This document shows, in pieces, positions 34,387-42,048 of a DNA stretch of 64,000 nucleotides. The notes below the pieces were generated by a model. It searched no databases and was not told the origin of the DNA. It worked only from the letters and a program-made list of their open reading frames with translations. Positions within the stretch are counted from its first letter, which is position 1; each line of letters begins with the position of its first letter. Source of the stretch: Clostridiales bacterium (lineage in GTDB: Bacteria; Bacillota; Clostridia; Saccharofermentanales; Saccharofermentanaceae); the NCBI GenBank assembly GCA_017958365.1, contig JAGDCV010000043.1, positions 1-64,000 on the forward strand. The letters are read 5' to 3'. The translations under genes were made by a program, and so were the position numbers.

Positions 34387-35223
34387 AAGGAACTCGGAGA
34401 AATCATCCAGAGTATCGGAATCAGAAGCTATAGCAGACTTGGAGTCATCCTCGGACTTTGTGTCCTCAGGCTTTGTCTCCTTCTTTGCTTCGTCCTTCTT
34501 TGACTCATCTTTCTTTGAATCATCCTTTGAAGCGGCATTCTCTTCGGCTTCCTTACGCTTAGCCTCAACCCATGCCTTATATTCTTCGTCGCGCTCTTTC
34601 TTAGCCTGTGCGTCTCTCTTGGCATTCTCCTCAGCATTCTGCTTACGGATCTTCTCATTCTCTGCCTTACGCTTCTCGGCTTCTTCCTTCTTGCGATTTT
34701 CCTCTTCTTCTTCGAGCTTCTTTCTTGCCTCTTCCTCTGAAGCAGCCTTCTTAGCCAAAGTCTCCTCGAGTGCTTTCTGCTGGGCAAGTCTTCTTTCTTC
34801 TCTTGCCTGACGCTTAGCATCTTCTTCGGCCTTCTTAGCTTCCTTCTCGGCCTTCTCCTTCTCGATGACTTCACGCTTCTCATCGCTCATTGCCATGGAA
34901 GCAGCAGTCTTCTGCAAAGTCTCGATGGATTCAGGTGCCATAACCTGCTTCTTGATCTCTTCCATCTTCTTACGTGATTCTTCAGCAACACGCATCTCTT
35001 CGACAGCAACTTCCTGTCCGAGATTCTGAAGCTTGCTGATCTCTTCATTCGAGATCTGCATTCTCTCCGCTTCAGGCGCCAATGTCTTCTTGAAGTCGCC
35101 GCCCTTAATATAGACAGATTCAACGCCCGGATTGGTAAAATCCGATGCTGCATTAACTATATCCTTGATATCAGGCGTCTTGGTACCGGGTAATATCTCG
35201 TACTTTTTTTCTTCTCTGCCCAT
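34384..35223 (-). CDS. Charged coiled-coil protein of the TerY-P-type cluster
   Basis: A 279-residue cytoplasmic protein. Residues 1-55 are a mixed N-terminal segment (EILPGTKTPDIKDIV, NPGVESVYIKGGDF). Residues about 56-225 are nearly continuous coiled coil of Lys, Glu, Ala and Arg. Residues 226-265 are a Lys/Asp/Ser-rich flexible stretch, and the protein ends in DTLDDFSEFL. That end matches the C-terminus of the vWA protein two genes upstream (DMDDFMKFMEE). It begins six bases after the PP2C gene and is the last gene of the operon. The composition defeats simple homology assignment. By context it may be a scaffold or substrate of the kinase/phosphatase pair; this is inference. Confidence 0.75.
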   Translation of the reverse strand: MGREEKKYEILPGTKTPDIKDIVNAASDFTNPGVESVYIKGGDFKKTLAPEAERMQISNEEISKLQNLGQEVAVEEMRVAEESRKKMEEIKKQVMAPESIETLQKTAASMAMSDEKREVIEKEKAEKEAKKAEEDAKRQAREERRLAQQKALEETLAKKAASEEEARKKLEEEEENRKKEEAEKRKAENEKIRKQNAEENAKRDAQAKKERDEEYKAWVEAKRKEAEENAASKDDSKKDESKKDEAKKETKPEDTKSEDDSKSAIASDSDTLDDFSEFL

Positions 35224-35229
35224 ATTCGT

Positions 35230-36369
35230 TTATCCCTTTATAATAAATATTTTAATCAATAAGAGTATTATTGCAACAAGTTCAGCGAGTGCAATCACCT
35301 TAAGAAGCATAGGCGTATTGCTCTTCTTTGAAGGAGCAGGTGTCTCCGGCTTCTTCTGTTCAGCAGCTGCTTTAGGCTTCTCACCGGTAAAGACCGCAGG
35401 TGCCGGAGCTTTGGGAACTGCCTTAAGAGATTCTTCACCCTCAGGCAATTCATCACCGACGGCAACGGGTTCTGCCGGAGGATTCGAAGCGCATGCCTCC
35501 ATGACAGCCTTCGCCTTCTTAACCTCAGGGAACATCGCTGCCTGAAGCTCCTTAAAAGTCTCATTAGCTCTCGGGAAAGCTTCCGCTTCCTTGGGAAGAG
35601 CATTCGAATCAGGAGCACTCGTCCCATCGAAATACACGATACCGAACGAAGCATCATCACTGTTGTTTGACGAACCTACGATATACTTGGAAAGGATCGA
35701 CTCGATCTCACTCTCGCTTTGTTCCCTGCCCTTAGAAGCGGATTCAACCATACGTGCAACAACAGGCTTAACAAGACCCGTGTTCTCATCATATACATTA
35801 TCCTGAACGCCGTCGGTCATAAGGGCAACACCGTGATAATCGTCGATAGTCGTCTTTACGATCCTCAAGTAATCTGCAGCATGCGGAACGGTTACGAAGA
35901 AAGTCGTTCCGTCCTTCTCATTCTGAGGCATGGTAACGGGATGTACGCCTGAGTGTGATACTCCAGCAATGAGTCCGTCTCCCAGATGACCTATGAGCAT
36001 TCTTCTGTCCTTAACTGCACAGAACAGGAGAGTACATGATAGTCTCTCGAGCTTATCGAGTTTATACTGCTCCATAAGGTTCGCAAAACCGACATGTATC
36101 GCTGCAATTACCATGGCACGTACGGCGGCTTCCCTGTTCTCGTTATAAAGCGCATCAAAATGATCGATAACAAGATCTGAAACCGTCTTACAGGCTGACT
36201 TGGAACCGAATCTCGCGTGAGTATACTGCTTTGATCCTGCACCGTCGCATACGACTACGCAGGATACCCCGTCTCTTTGTACGGCCAAAGATGAATCTTC
36301 ACACGGAACACCACGGTTGTGGTGCTTCTGGCCCATTAATGTAACTGCTGATACTGTGATCCCTGACAT
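35230..36369 (-). CDS. PP2C-type protein phosphatase with C-terminal membrane anchor
   Basis: A 379-residue metal-dependent Ser/Thr phosphatase. The PP2C domain (about 1-245) shows the metal residues ED at 24-25, CDGAGS with D42-G43, the central GHLGDG with D131, and MTDGVQDN with D186 and D190. A Pro/Ala/Glu-rich linker of about 100 residues follows, and a single hydrophobic segment near 352-375 ends the protein. The catalytic domain should therefore be tail-anchored on the cytoplasmic face. The N-terminus (MGQKHHNRGVPCEDSS) is that of the PP2C subgroup found with vWA and kinase genes. It lies three bases after the vWA gene and should oppose the kinase encoded first in the operon. Confidence 0.9.
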   Translation of the reverse strand: MSGITVSAVTLMGQKHHNRGVPCEDSSLAVQRDGVSCVVVCDGAGSKQYTHARFGSKSACKTVSDLVIDHFDALYNENREAAVRAMVIAAIHVGFANLMEQYKLDKLERLSCTLLFCAVKDRRMLIGHLGDGLIAGVSHSGVHPVTMPQNEKDGTTFFVTVPHAADYLRIVKTTIDDYHGVALMTDGVQDNVYDENTGLVKPVVARMVESASKGREQSESEIESILSKYIVGSSNNSDDASFGIVYFDGTSAPDSNALPKEAEAFPRANETFKELQAAMFPEVKKAKAVMEACASNPPAEPVAVGDELPEGEESLKAVPKAPAPAVFTGEKPKAAAEQKKPETPAPSKKSNTPMLLKVIALAELVAIILLLIKIFIIKG

Positions 36370-36372
36370 CTG

Positions 36373-37101
36373 TTACTCTTCCATAAATTTCATAAAGTCA
36401 TCCATATCGACCGATTCGCCTTCAGGCTCGGTTGATATGTTGTAAAGTGCATCATCACTCATGCCGGAAGATACGACAGAGGAACTTGATGAGCCAAGGA
36501 ATTCAAAGAGTTTGCCGAAGTCTCCTGATGTAACGGAAATAGGCTCTTCTCTCTTTACCGAGACTTTCTTCAATATATCAAAGTCAACGCTGTTACCTAC
36601 ACCGATGTTGAAGATAACGAGCTTATCGTCCTTCTCAAGCTCATTACAAGCCTTGATGGCAAGTTCCATGTTGGCCATGGCATTAGGACCCTGAGGAGCA
36701 CCGTCCGTAATGACGACGAGCCAGGGCTGATAGTACTTGATACCCTGCTCCTTATATCCTTCCTTACGTGCATTGAGAAGCTCGAGTGCGGTAAGGATTC
36801 CTTCACCGATAGGAGTCATTGTTGTGGATGCCTTGATCTCGGGAAGACCTTCCTCGGAGATCTTACCGAAGGGCATTACGATCTCAACAGAAGAACCGAA
36901 AGTAACGATTGCTATGTCAGTAGCTGATCTCGTATCATCATTTGCCTTAATGGATGCGATAAAGTTTGTAAGACCCTGATTAAGCTGCTGGATCGGTGCA
37001 CCCATCATCGAACCGGATGTATCAAGACAAAAACAGATAGGAAGTCTTCTCTTAGTACTGCTTCCAAAATCCGATGCATTAATGTTGTTGTTCTCAGCCA
37101 T
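36373..37101 (-). CDS. vWA-domain protein, TerY-like
   Basis: A 242-residue cytoplasmic von Willebrand A protein without signal peptide. The MIDAS residues are complete: D27, S29 and S31 in CLDTSGSM, T96 in TTMTPIGEG and D133 in VITDGAPQG. The domain spans about 18-205, close in length and motif to the TerY proteins of tellurite-type stress clusters. A flexible acidic tail follows, ending DMDDFMKFMEE, similar to the end of the coiled-coil protein. In TerY-P triads such a protein sits with a PP2C and a kinase, exactly as here. It probably displays metal-dependent protein binding. Five bases separate it from the kinase gene. Confidence 0.9.
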   Translation of the reverse strand: MAENNNINASDFGSSTKRRLPICFCLDTSGSMMGAPIQQLNQGLTNFIASIKANDDTRSATDIAIVTFGSSVEIVMPFGKISEEGLPEIKASTTMTPIGEGILTALELLNARKEGYKEQGIKYYQPWLVVITDGAPQGPNAMANMELAIKACNELEKDDKLVIFNIGVGNSVDFDILKKVSVKREEPISVTSGDFGKLFEFLGSSSSSVVSSGMSDDALYNISTEPEGESVDMDDFMKFMEE

Positions 37102-37106
37102 AACAA

Positions 37107-38795
37107 TTATCTCCTGTTCTTGAACAGACCTCTAAGTCCGCCATCATTCTTACCACCCTGATCGTCCTTCTTCTTATCTGCCGGCTTAGGTACCGGATCT
37201 GTGTTGATATAGAACTTATTGTACGAACCTGGTGTAGACTTTTGGAACGTGGGGCCCGCCGTGGGCGAAGGCTTAGGTGCGAACGGAGAATCCGTTGCCG
37301 TCTTGGCAGGAGGAGTGAACCTCGGCTTAGCGATCGGATCCGGATCAGTCGCTACATAATCCATCTTAGGGAAAGCCTTGTAGGACTCGGGATCCGTGTA
37401 CTCTTCAGCCGAGAGAGCTTCCTTATAATTAAGGACAGCCTCATACCACTTTAAAGCCTCAAAAGAAGTACCGTCATGGAATGTGGCATAGAGCATTGAT
37501 CTCAATTCATCAGGAAGGTACTCCCATATATGGTTATAACCGCCCTTCGGAATATGTTCATCCGAAGAGTTTTCAAGATCGTAAGGGAAATTCTTCGAAA
37601 GGATCTCCTCGCGCAAGGTCTCGGCACCGTTTCTTGTTGCATAAGGATGCAGACCGCAGAACAGCAATGAGAAAACAAGCATGGCGATAGAATAATCCTC
37701 GTCCTCCAGCCGTCTTAAGAACGAAGCAAAATCCGTACCCCAGAGTCTCGGGTCCGTGAATTCCTCTGTTCCGACGGGACAAGGGAGATTATCAACCTGC
37801 ACGCTGTCCATGTCTATAAGATAGATTGCATTTGATGAATAGATGAGAGCATTCTTCATCTGGATATCGCCTGCGATGATTCCGTTCATGTGAAGATAGA
37901 TGTACTTCTCAAGAAGGTCGGCAAGAGTGCTGACGATATCCAGTCTCTTCCAGTTAGGGAACGAATTAAGAAGTGCATCGGGACCGTCAAAGACGTTACC
38001 TAATGTTCTTCCCTTACCCATGATCATCGTGTAGCCGACAGGAACGCCTCTGTAGTACAGAAGGTCCTTGGGCCAGCAAAGACCAACGGCATTGATACCC
38101 ATCTCGACCTGAGTCTGGAGTTTCTTCCATCTTAACGGAGTGATGATTCCCTTGTGGTAGATCTTCGCAACTATCTTGGGATCATTAGTCGTAAAGACCA
38201 TACCCTCGGCACCTGAACTGATTCTCTTCTCAAGCGTTATCTTCCTGCTGGTACCGGTGATAACGGTATCACCGACATTACAGTAGACGGGCACATCAAG
38301 GTACTTATCTACAGTTGCAAGAGGACTTAACTTCGGTGCGGGCATCTCTGCGAGTAACTGGGAGATACCGTGATAGTAGTTGATCTCTCCCTCGGGGCTT
38401 ATGACGCAGATATCTCCAATATAAACGGGAAGCTTCTCGCGGATCCTGCTTATGAATACACCCGTAGAAGCCGTGACTATACATGCATCAGATATCATTG
38501 AGGCCTTCTCGAAGAAGTCCTCTGTATTGATCACCTGAACTGAATGTAAAAGATTATCCGGAAGCAGCATGGCTGCAAATTCACGCATAGCATTAGAAAC
38601 CGGAACAGAATTATCATCTGCCTGATGGATAACGCAGTAATGCAGTAATTTGAAGGCTTTGCTTACATAAACATCTTTGTGACCTTTTGTCACAATATCA
38701 AGAAATTCGGTAAGAAGCATGGTTGAACCGAATTCCTTGATAAAAGAGTAATCAACAATCAAAGCCCCGTAATTGTCCAATTGCTCTAATGCCAT
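37107..38795 (-). CDS. PIN-like domain fused to an atypical Ser/Thr protein kinase
   Basis: A 562-residue cytoplasmic fusion. Residues about 8-150 look like a PIN/NYN-type fold: LIVDYSFI with D15, VYVSKAF, and SDACIVTASTG with D103. Residues about 185-440 are a divergent protein kinase: a glycine-rich loop SSGAEGMVF, K211 in VAKIY, a catalytic loop GIIAGDIQMKN with D310 and N315, and the metal Asp D328 in IDMDS. The activation segment PVGTEEFTDPRLWG resembles that of kinases in vWA/PP2C triads. The tail (about 470-562) is Pro/Thr-rich with many SP/TP sites and ends in basic GLRGLFKNRR. Active-site residues are intact, so kinase activity is likely. Nuclease activity of the PIN-like part is uncertain, since only two acidic residues are convincing. 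It opens the operon and appears to be translated from a leaderless mRNA. Confidence 0.85.
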   Translation of the reverse strand: MALEQLDNYGALIVDYSFIKEFGSTMLLTEFLDIVTKGHKDVYVSKAFKLLHYCVIHQADDNSVPVSNAMREFAAMLLPDNLLHSVQVINTEDFFEKASMISDACIVTASTGVFISRIREKLPVYIGDICVISPEGEINYYHGISQLLAEMPAPKLSPLATVDKYLDVPVYCNVGDTVITGTSRKITLEKRISSGAEGMVFTTNDPKIVAKIYHKGIITPLRWKKLQTQVEMGINAVGLCWPKDLLYYRGVPVGYTMIMGKGRTLGNVFDGPDALLNSFPNWKRLDIVSTLADLLEKYIYLHMNGIIAGDIQMKNALIYSSNAIYLIDMDSVQVDNLPCPVGTEEFTDPRLWGTDFASFLRRLEDEDYSIAMLVFSLLFCGLHPYATRNGAETLREEILSKNFPYDLENSSDEHIPKGGYNHIWEYLPDELRSMLYATFHDGTSFEALKWYEAVLNYKEALSAEEYTDPESYKAFPKMDYVATDPDPIAKPRFTPPAKTATDSPFAPKPSPTAGPTFQKSTPGSYNKFYINTDPVPKPADKKKDDQGGKNDGGLRGLFKNRR

Positions 38796-38801
38796 GGCTT
38801 T

Positions 38802-38830
38802 ATTCTATATTTTTTAAAATATAAAAGCAA
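38802..38830 (-). promoter_or_regulatory. Promoter of the kinase/vWA/PP2C operon, leaderless geometry
   Basis: On the minus strand TTGCTT (38825-38830), a 17-base A/T-rich spacer and TAGAAT (38802-38807) end six bases before the ATG of the kinase gene. Transcription would start at or within two bases of the start codon. No Shine-Dalgarno run exists before the ATG. Confidence 0.6.
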
Positions 38831-38859
38831 CGATTTTTGGGGCAAATATGAAGAAAATG

Positions 38860-38874
38860 TTAATAAAATATTAA
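38860..38874. repeat. AT-rich inverted repeat after the MutS-like gene
   Basis: TTAATA-AAA-TATTAA immediately follows the MutS-like stop and precedes the kinase promoter. It may be a weak terminator or operator; AT content makes chance occurrence quite possible. Confidence 0.3.
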
Positions 38875-40656
38875 TTACTTTATTCCTACCAGTCTCATAA
38901 GGAATTTGGCATTGGATTCATGAGACAGACCGTCTCTTAATTTGTAATCGAATATGATGTTATCTCCATCGTATTTCTCGCTGAAATGACAGAAGATTAT
39001 CCCCTCGTATTTCTCATCAACGATACGGTCACAAAGAGCATAGTCGTGAGTAGTCATAAAGCCCGAGATATAAGGCTTTGACAGGTTCTTAAGCACAGTC
39101 TCGGCACCGTCGGTCCTGTCCTGTGAATTGGTTCCGCGGAATATCTCATCGATAAGGAACAGCATGGGAGTTTCATCCTCTGCCGCTTTTACTATGGACC
39201 CGATACGAACAAGTTCAGCCTTAAAAGTACTCATGCTCTCCTCAAGACTGTCTGCGATCCTCATTGAAGTCATTATCCTCATGACCGACAGATCAACGGA
39301 TGACGCAGGGACCATTGCACCGATGTACGACAGAACACACATTACACCGACTGTTCTTATGAGAGTAGTCTTACCGCTCATGTTAGAACCCGTTATGAGA
39401 GCAACCTGCGAATCTATCGTAACCGAATTTGATACCGCCGAGGAAGGATCAAGCAGCGGATGGACCATGTCCTTACCGTTAAAGTAAGCTTTCTTATCCT
39501 CATTGACAGTCGGGAAAGATGCTTCTTTTGACACAAGACCGGGAACGGACGCACACATAAGACTCTCTATCTGCCCTAATGAACCGATGGTACCAAGGAA
39601 AGACTCGCCGTATTCACAAGCCCAATCAATAAGCTTATCTGCACACATGAGGTCATATGGCATGAAAGTATTAAGCAGCAAAGCCGATATGGGCTGCTCC
39701 CTTAAAGAACAAATGCTGCAGGCCTTGATAAGTGTCTGAGCTTCTTTCAAAGACTGCTCGCTTAAGTAATCGGGAACAAACAACTTCTTCCTGCTCTCAT
39801 CGGAGAAGATGAGCTCGATCCGCTCTTTTACCGCGACTGCCTGCTTGGAGATAAGGCCGGCTTTAAAGATGTCCGTAAACTCCATGCGCGTCATGGCAAA
39901 CCAGATAACGATATTGACAAGAATGACGAGCAAAGCAGCGATACGGGCGTATGCTTCCATGCCGGCTATGAGAAGCCCCAACGGGACAAGCCATAACAAA
40001 GGTTCGAATCGGTAAAGAGCCTTATAAGACGAAGGAACCTTCTTACTCTTTGAACAAAGCTTTATCAAAGCTTCAGGCACCTTAGATATCGGGTTTATGA
40101 TCCCGGAAGCCTCGTAATCAAGAAGAAATTCAGGATCGTCAGACAGGTTCTTTACGATCCTTTGTCTGTCAAGGACAGTCTTCCTGTCAACAGACGCGAT
40201 ATCCTTTCCCGACAGCCTGTCGGCAAACGCCTTCCTTCCCCACACTGAATGTGATATGTTGTAAAGCTCATAGATCGAATGAGAACCGAACAAATCAAGG
40301 TCAGATGAGTACGAATGAGAGTGGTTGATAAACTCCTCCCCTTCATCTTCAAACTTCGTAAAATCGCCGTCGATCCTCGCAAGATATCTGTCATTGGATT
40401 TAATCTTCGCTTCAACAAAAGACGCCTGTCTTTTTGACTTGCCGTGCAAGAAGCAAAGCACTATGAACACAGCCACAGACACGGCACTTACGCCAAACAA
40501 GATGATGTTATAATGCTTAACAAATCCTGCAATGAGACACCCTGCGAAAAGCACAAAAAAAACGAGCCGCAGTGCGCTGAATCTGCGGTTCTTACTATCC
40601 AATTCCTGCTGTTGTGCCTGAAGTACCGGAACTTCTTTTTCAAAAAAGTCTGTCAT
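38875..40656 (-). CDS. Membrane-anchored MutS-family ATPase
   Basis: A 593-residue protein. After a short helical N-terminus, two hydrophobic segments (about 28-47 and 52-70) anchor it. A helical region related to the MutS core follows, and the C-terminal ATPase (about 385-590) has Walker A TGSNMSGKTT, the MVPASSVDLSVM strand, Walker B LFLIDEIFRGTNSQDR and MTTHDYAL. The mismatch-recognition domain I and connector of canonical MutS are absent. This matches the clostridial MutS-family proteins with transmembrane segments, whose role is unknown and is unlikely to be classical mismatch repair. It overlaps the sirtuin gene by four bases (ATGA). Confidence 0.88.
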   Translation of the reverse strand: MTDFFEKEVPVLQAQQQELDSKNRRFSALRLVFFVLFAGCLIAGFVKHYNIILFGVSAVSVAVFIVLCFLHGKSKRQASFVEAKIKSNDRYLARIDGDFTKFEDEGEEFINHSHSYSSDLDLFGSHSIYELYNISHSVWGRKAFADRLSGKDIASVDRKTVLDRQRIVKNLSDDPEFLLDYEASGIINPISKVPEALIKLCSKSKKVPSSYKALYRFEPLLWLVPLGLLIAGMEAYARIAALLVILVNIVIWFAMTRMEFTDIFKAGLISKQAVAVKERIELIFSDESRKKLFVPDYLSEQSLKEAQTLIKACSICSLREQPISALLLNTFMPYDLMCADKLIDWACEYGESFLGTIGSLGQIESLMCASVPGLVSKEASFPTVNEDKKAYFNGKDMVHPLLDPSSAVSNSVTIDSQVALITGSNMSGKTTLIRTVGVMCVLSYIGAMVPASSVDLSVMRIMTSMRIADSLEESMSTFKAELVRIGSIVKAAEDETPMLFLIDEIFRGTNSQDRTDGAETVLKNLSKPYISGFMTTHDYALCDRIVDEKYEGIIFCHFSEKYDGDNIIFDYKLRDGLSHESNAKFLMRLVGIK

Positions 40657-41507
40657 TTCTTCTTAGTTTCCGTCTTCTTTGAAGTTGACTTGTTAGCCGT
40701 TGTCTTCTTCCTCTTCTTACCTGCATCAGATCTCTTCTTACGCTTAGGTATCGCGGAATCCAATACGTCACCGATGCTGTCATGTATCGTAAGCTGAGCT
40801 GACAGATCAAGGTAAGTCGAAGACTTATTGATGATTACCATGTTATTGTGCTTGATAAACTGCGAGAAAGTAGCTGCAGGATAAACCGTAAGTGATGTGC
40901 CGCCGATAATGAGAAGATCGCACTTCTTTAATGCCTTAATGGCAGCATCAACCTTATCATGCTCAAGATTCTCCTCATAAAGTGTGATATCGGGACGGAT
41001 CATGCCGCCGCATCTGTCGCAGTGAGGAACGCCTGTTGTTCCGAGTATGTAATCGAGACGGAACTTCTTTCCGCATTCCATGCAGTGATTTCTGAATACG
41101 GATCCGTGTAGCTCAATGGTACACTTGGAACCCGCATCCTGATGGAGCTTATCGATATTCTGAGTGATTATCGCCATAAGTTTTCCCTGACGCTCGAGCC
41201 TTACCAAAGCCTTGTGGGCCTTGTTGGGTTTTGCATCGGGATAAAGGAGCTTTCTTCTGTAGAAGTCGTAGAACTCCTCCGGGTGCTCCACGAAGAATGA
41301 GTGCGAGATGATATCGACAGGTCTGTAATTAAGGCCGCTCTCCTGGTTATAGATACCGTCACCGCTTCGAAAATCCGGGATTCCGGACTCGGTGGACACA
41401 CCGGCACCGCCCAAGAATACAATCTTCTTGGACTTGTCGATAAGCTCTCTTAACTGAGCTATCTTAGCCTCTCTGGCCCCCTCATATCTGTCTAGTCTCG
41501 TCTCCAC
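40653..41507 (-). CDS. Sirtuin-type NAD-dependent protein deacylase with basic tail
   Basis: A 284-residue Sir2 enzyme removing acyl groups from lysines with NAD. Motifs: GAGVSTESGIPDFRS near 35-49, TQNIDKLH near 114-121, catalytic His in IELHGS, zinc pairs CMEC and CDRC, and GTSLTVYPA. The family core ends near residue 250. The last 32 residues (from IPKRKKRSD) are about half Lys/Arg, an unusual extension that could contact nucleic acid or anchor to acidic surfaces. The start is a GTG at 41507 with AGG seven bases upstream. It is between the PH-domain gene and the MutS-like gene in one operon. Confidence 0.92.
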   Translation of the reverse strand: METRLDRYEGAREAKIAQLRELIDKSKKIVFLGGAGVSTESGIPDFRSGDGIYNQESGLNYRPVDIISHSFFVEHPEEFYDFYRRKLLYPDAKPNKAHKALVRLERQGKLMAIITQNIDKLHQDAGSKCTIELHGSVFRNHCMECGKKFRLDYILGTTGVPHCDRCGGMIRPDITLYEENLEHDKVDAAIKALKKCDLLIIGGTSLTVYPAATFSQFIKHNNMVIINKSSTYLDLSAQLTIHDSIGDVLDSAIPKRKKRSDAGKKRKKTTANKSTSKKTETKKK

Positions 41508-41524
41508 TTATTACCTGCTGATGA

Positions 41525-41974
41525 TCAATAAAGGTCTGTGTCAATGTGATCTGCCACACCGTCACCGTCAAGATCGACATCATGATGTCCGGCAGCACCG
41601 AACATCTCCTTGCCGAGAACTCTCTTCTCGTTTCTCTCGTTCTCAACGATATTGCTTAAAGCAGTCCTTACTCTTTCAGAGTCCTTAACGCTCTTGATCT
41701 CGAGCAAAGGAGTAGTCTGGTCGGCTGTCTTAAGAACGATGGTTCCGACGCCGAATATCTTCTGCCAGAAGCTTCTCAAAAGCCTTACATCAAGAACTCT
41801 GTAAAGGAGGATCTCGTCTGAACTCGTGTTCAAAAGGCCCTTCTTAAGATAGAACTTATCTTTATCAAAACTATATCTTGTAAATGAGATTGGAAGACCA
41901 AAGTAACGTCTTCTGTCGTGCCATAGTATCGGCTGTTCGTTAACATATTCTGACAATCTGTCGGTTTTTGCCAT
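41525..41974 (-). CDS. Bacterial PH-domain protein with C-terminal DxDxDG motif
   Basis: A 149-residue soluble protein. Residues about 12-105 look like a bacterial PH domain (bPH2/YdbT-like): ILWHDRRRYFGLPISFTRY, RYSFDKDKFYLKKGLL, LYRVLDVRLLRSFWQKIFGVGTIVL. A helical stretch follows. The last residues, DVDLDGDGVADHIDTDLY, form an acidic repeat like thrombospondin-3 or dockerin calcium loops, unusual in a protein without secretion signal. GGAGGG precedes the ATG. It is first in an operon with the sirtuin and MutS-like genes. Confidence 0.78.
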   Translation of the reverse strand: MAKTDRLSEYVNEQPILWHDRRRYFGLPISFTRYSFDKDKFYLKKGLLNTSSDEILLYRVLDVRLLRSFWQKIFGVGTIVLKTADQTTPLLEIKSVKDSERVRTALSNIVENERNEKRVLGKEMFGAAGHHDVDLDGDGVADHIDTDLY

Positions 41975-42001
41975 GATATTCCCTCCAGAGCAATATACCT
42001 A

Positions 42002-42007
42002 ATTATA
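42002..42007 (-). promoter_or_regulatory. -10 box for the PH-sirtuin-MutS operon
   Basis: TATAAT on the minus strand 27 bases before the ATG, next to a run of nine A residues. The -35 position (TGGTGT) is weak. Confidence 0.4.
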
Positions 42008-42048
42008 TATTTTTTTTTAATTTTACACCACAGTTAACAGAAAAATAC

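Noticed and set aside
34428-34883. Arg-rich minus-strand frame and Ser-rich plus-strand frame over the coiled-coil gene
   Set aside because: Both are frame-shifted or antisense readings of the Lys/Glu repeats of the coiled-coil gene; composition is a by-product and there is no ribosome site.
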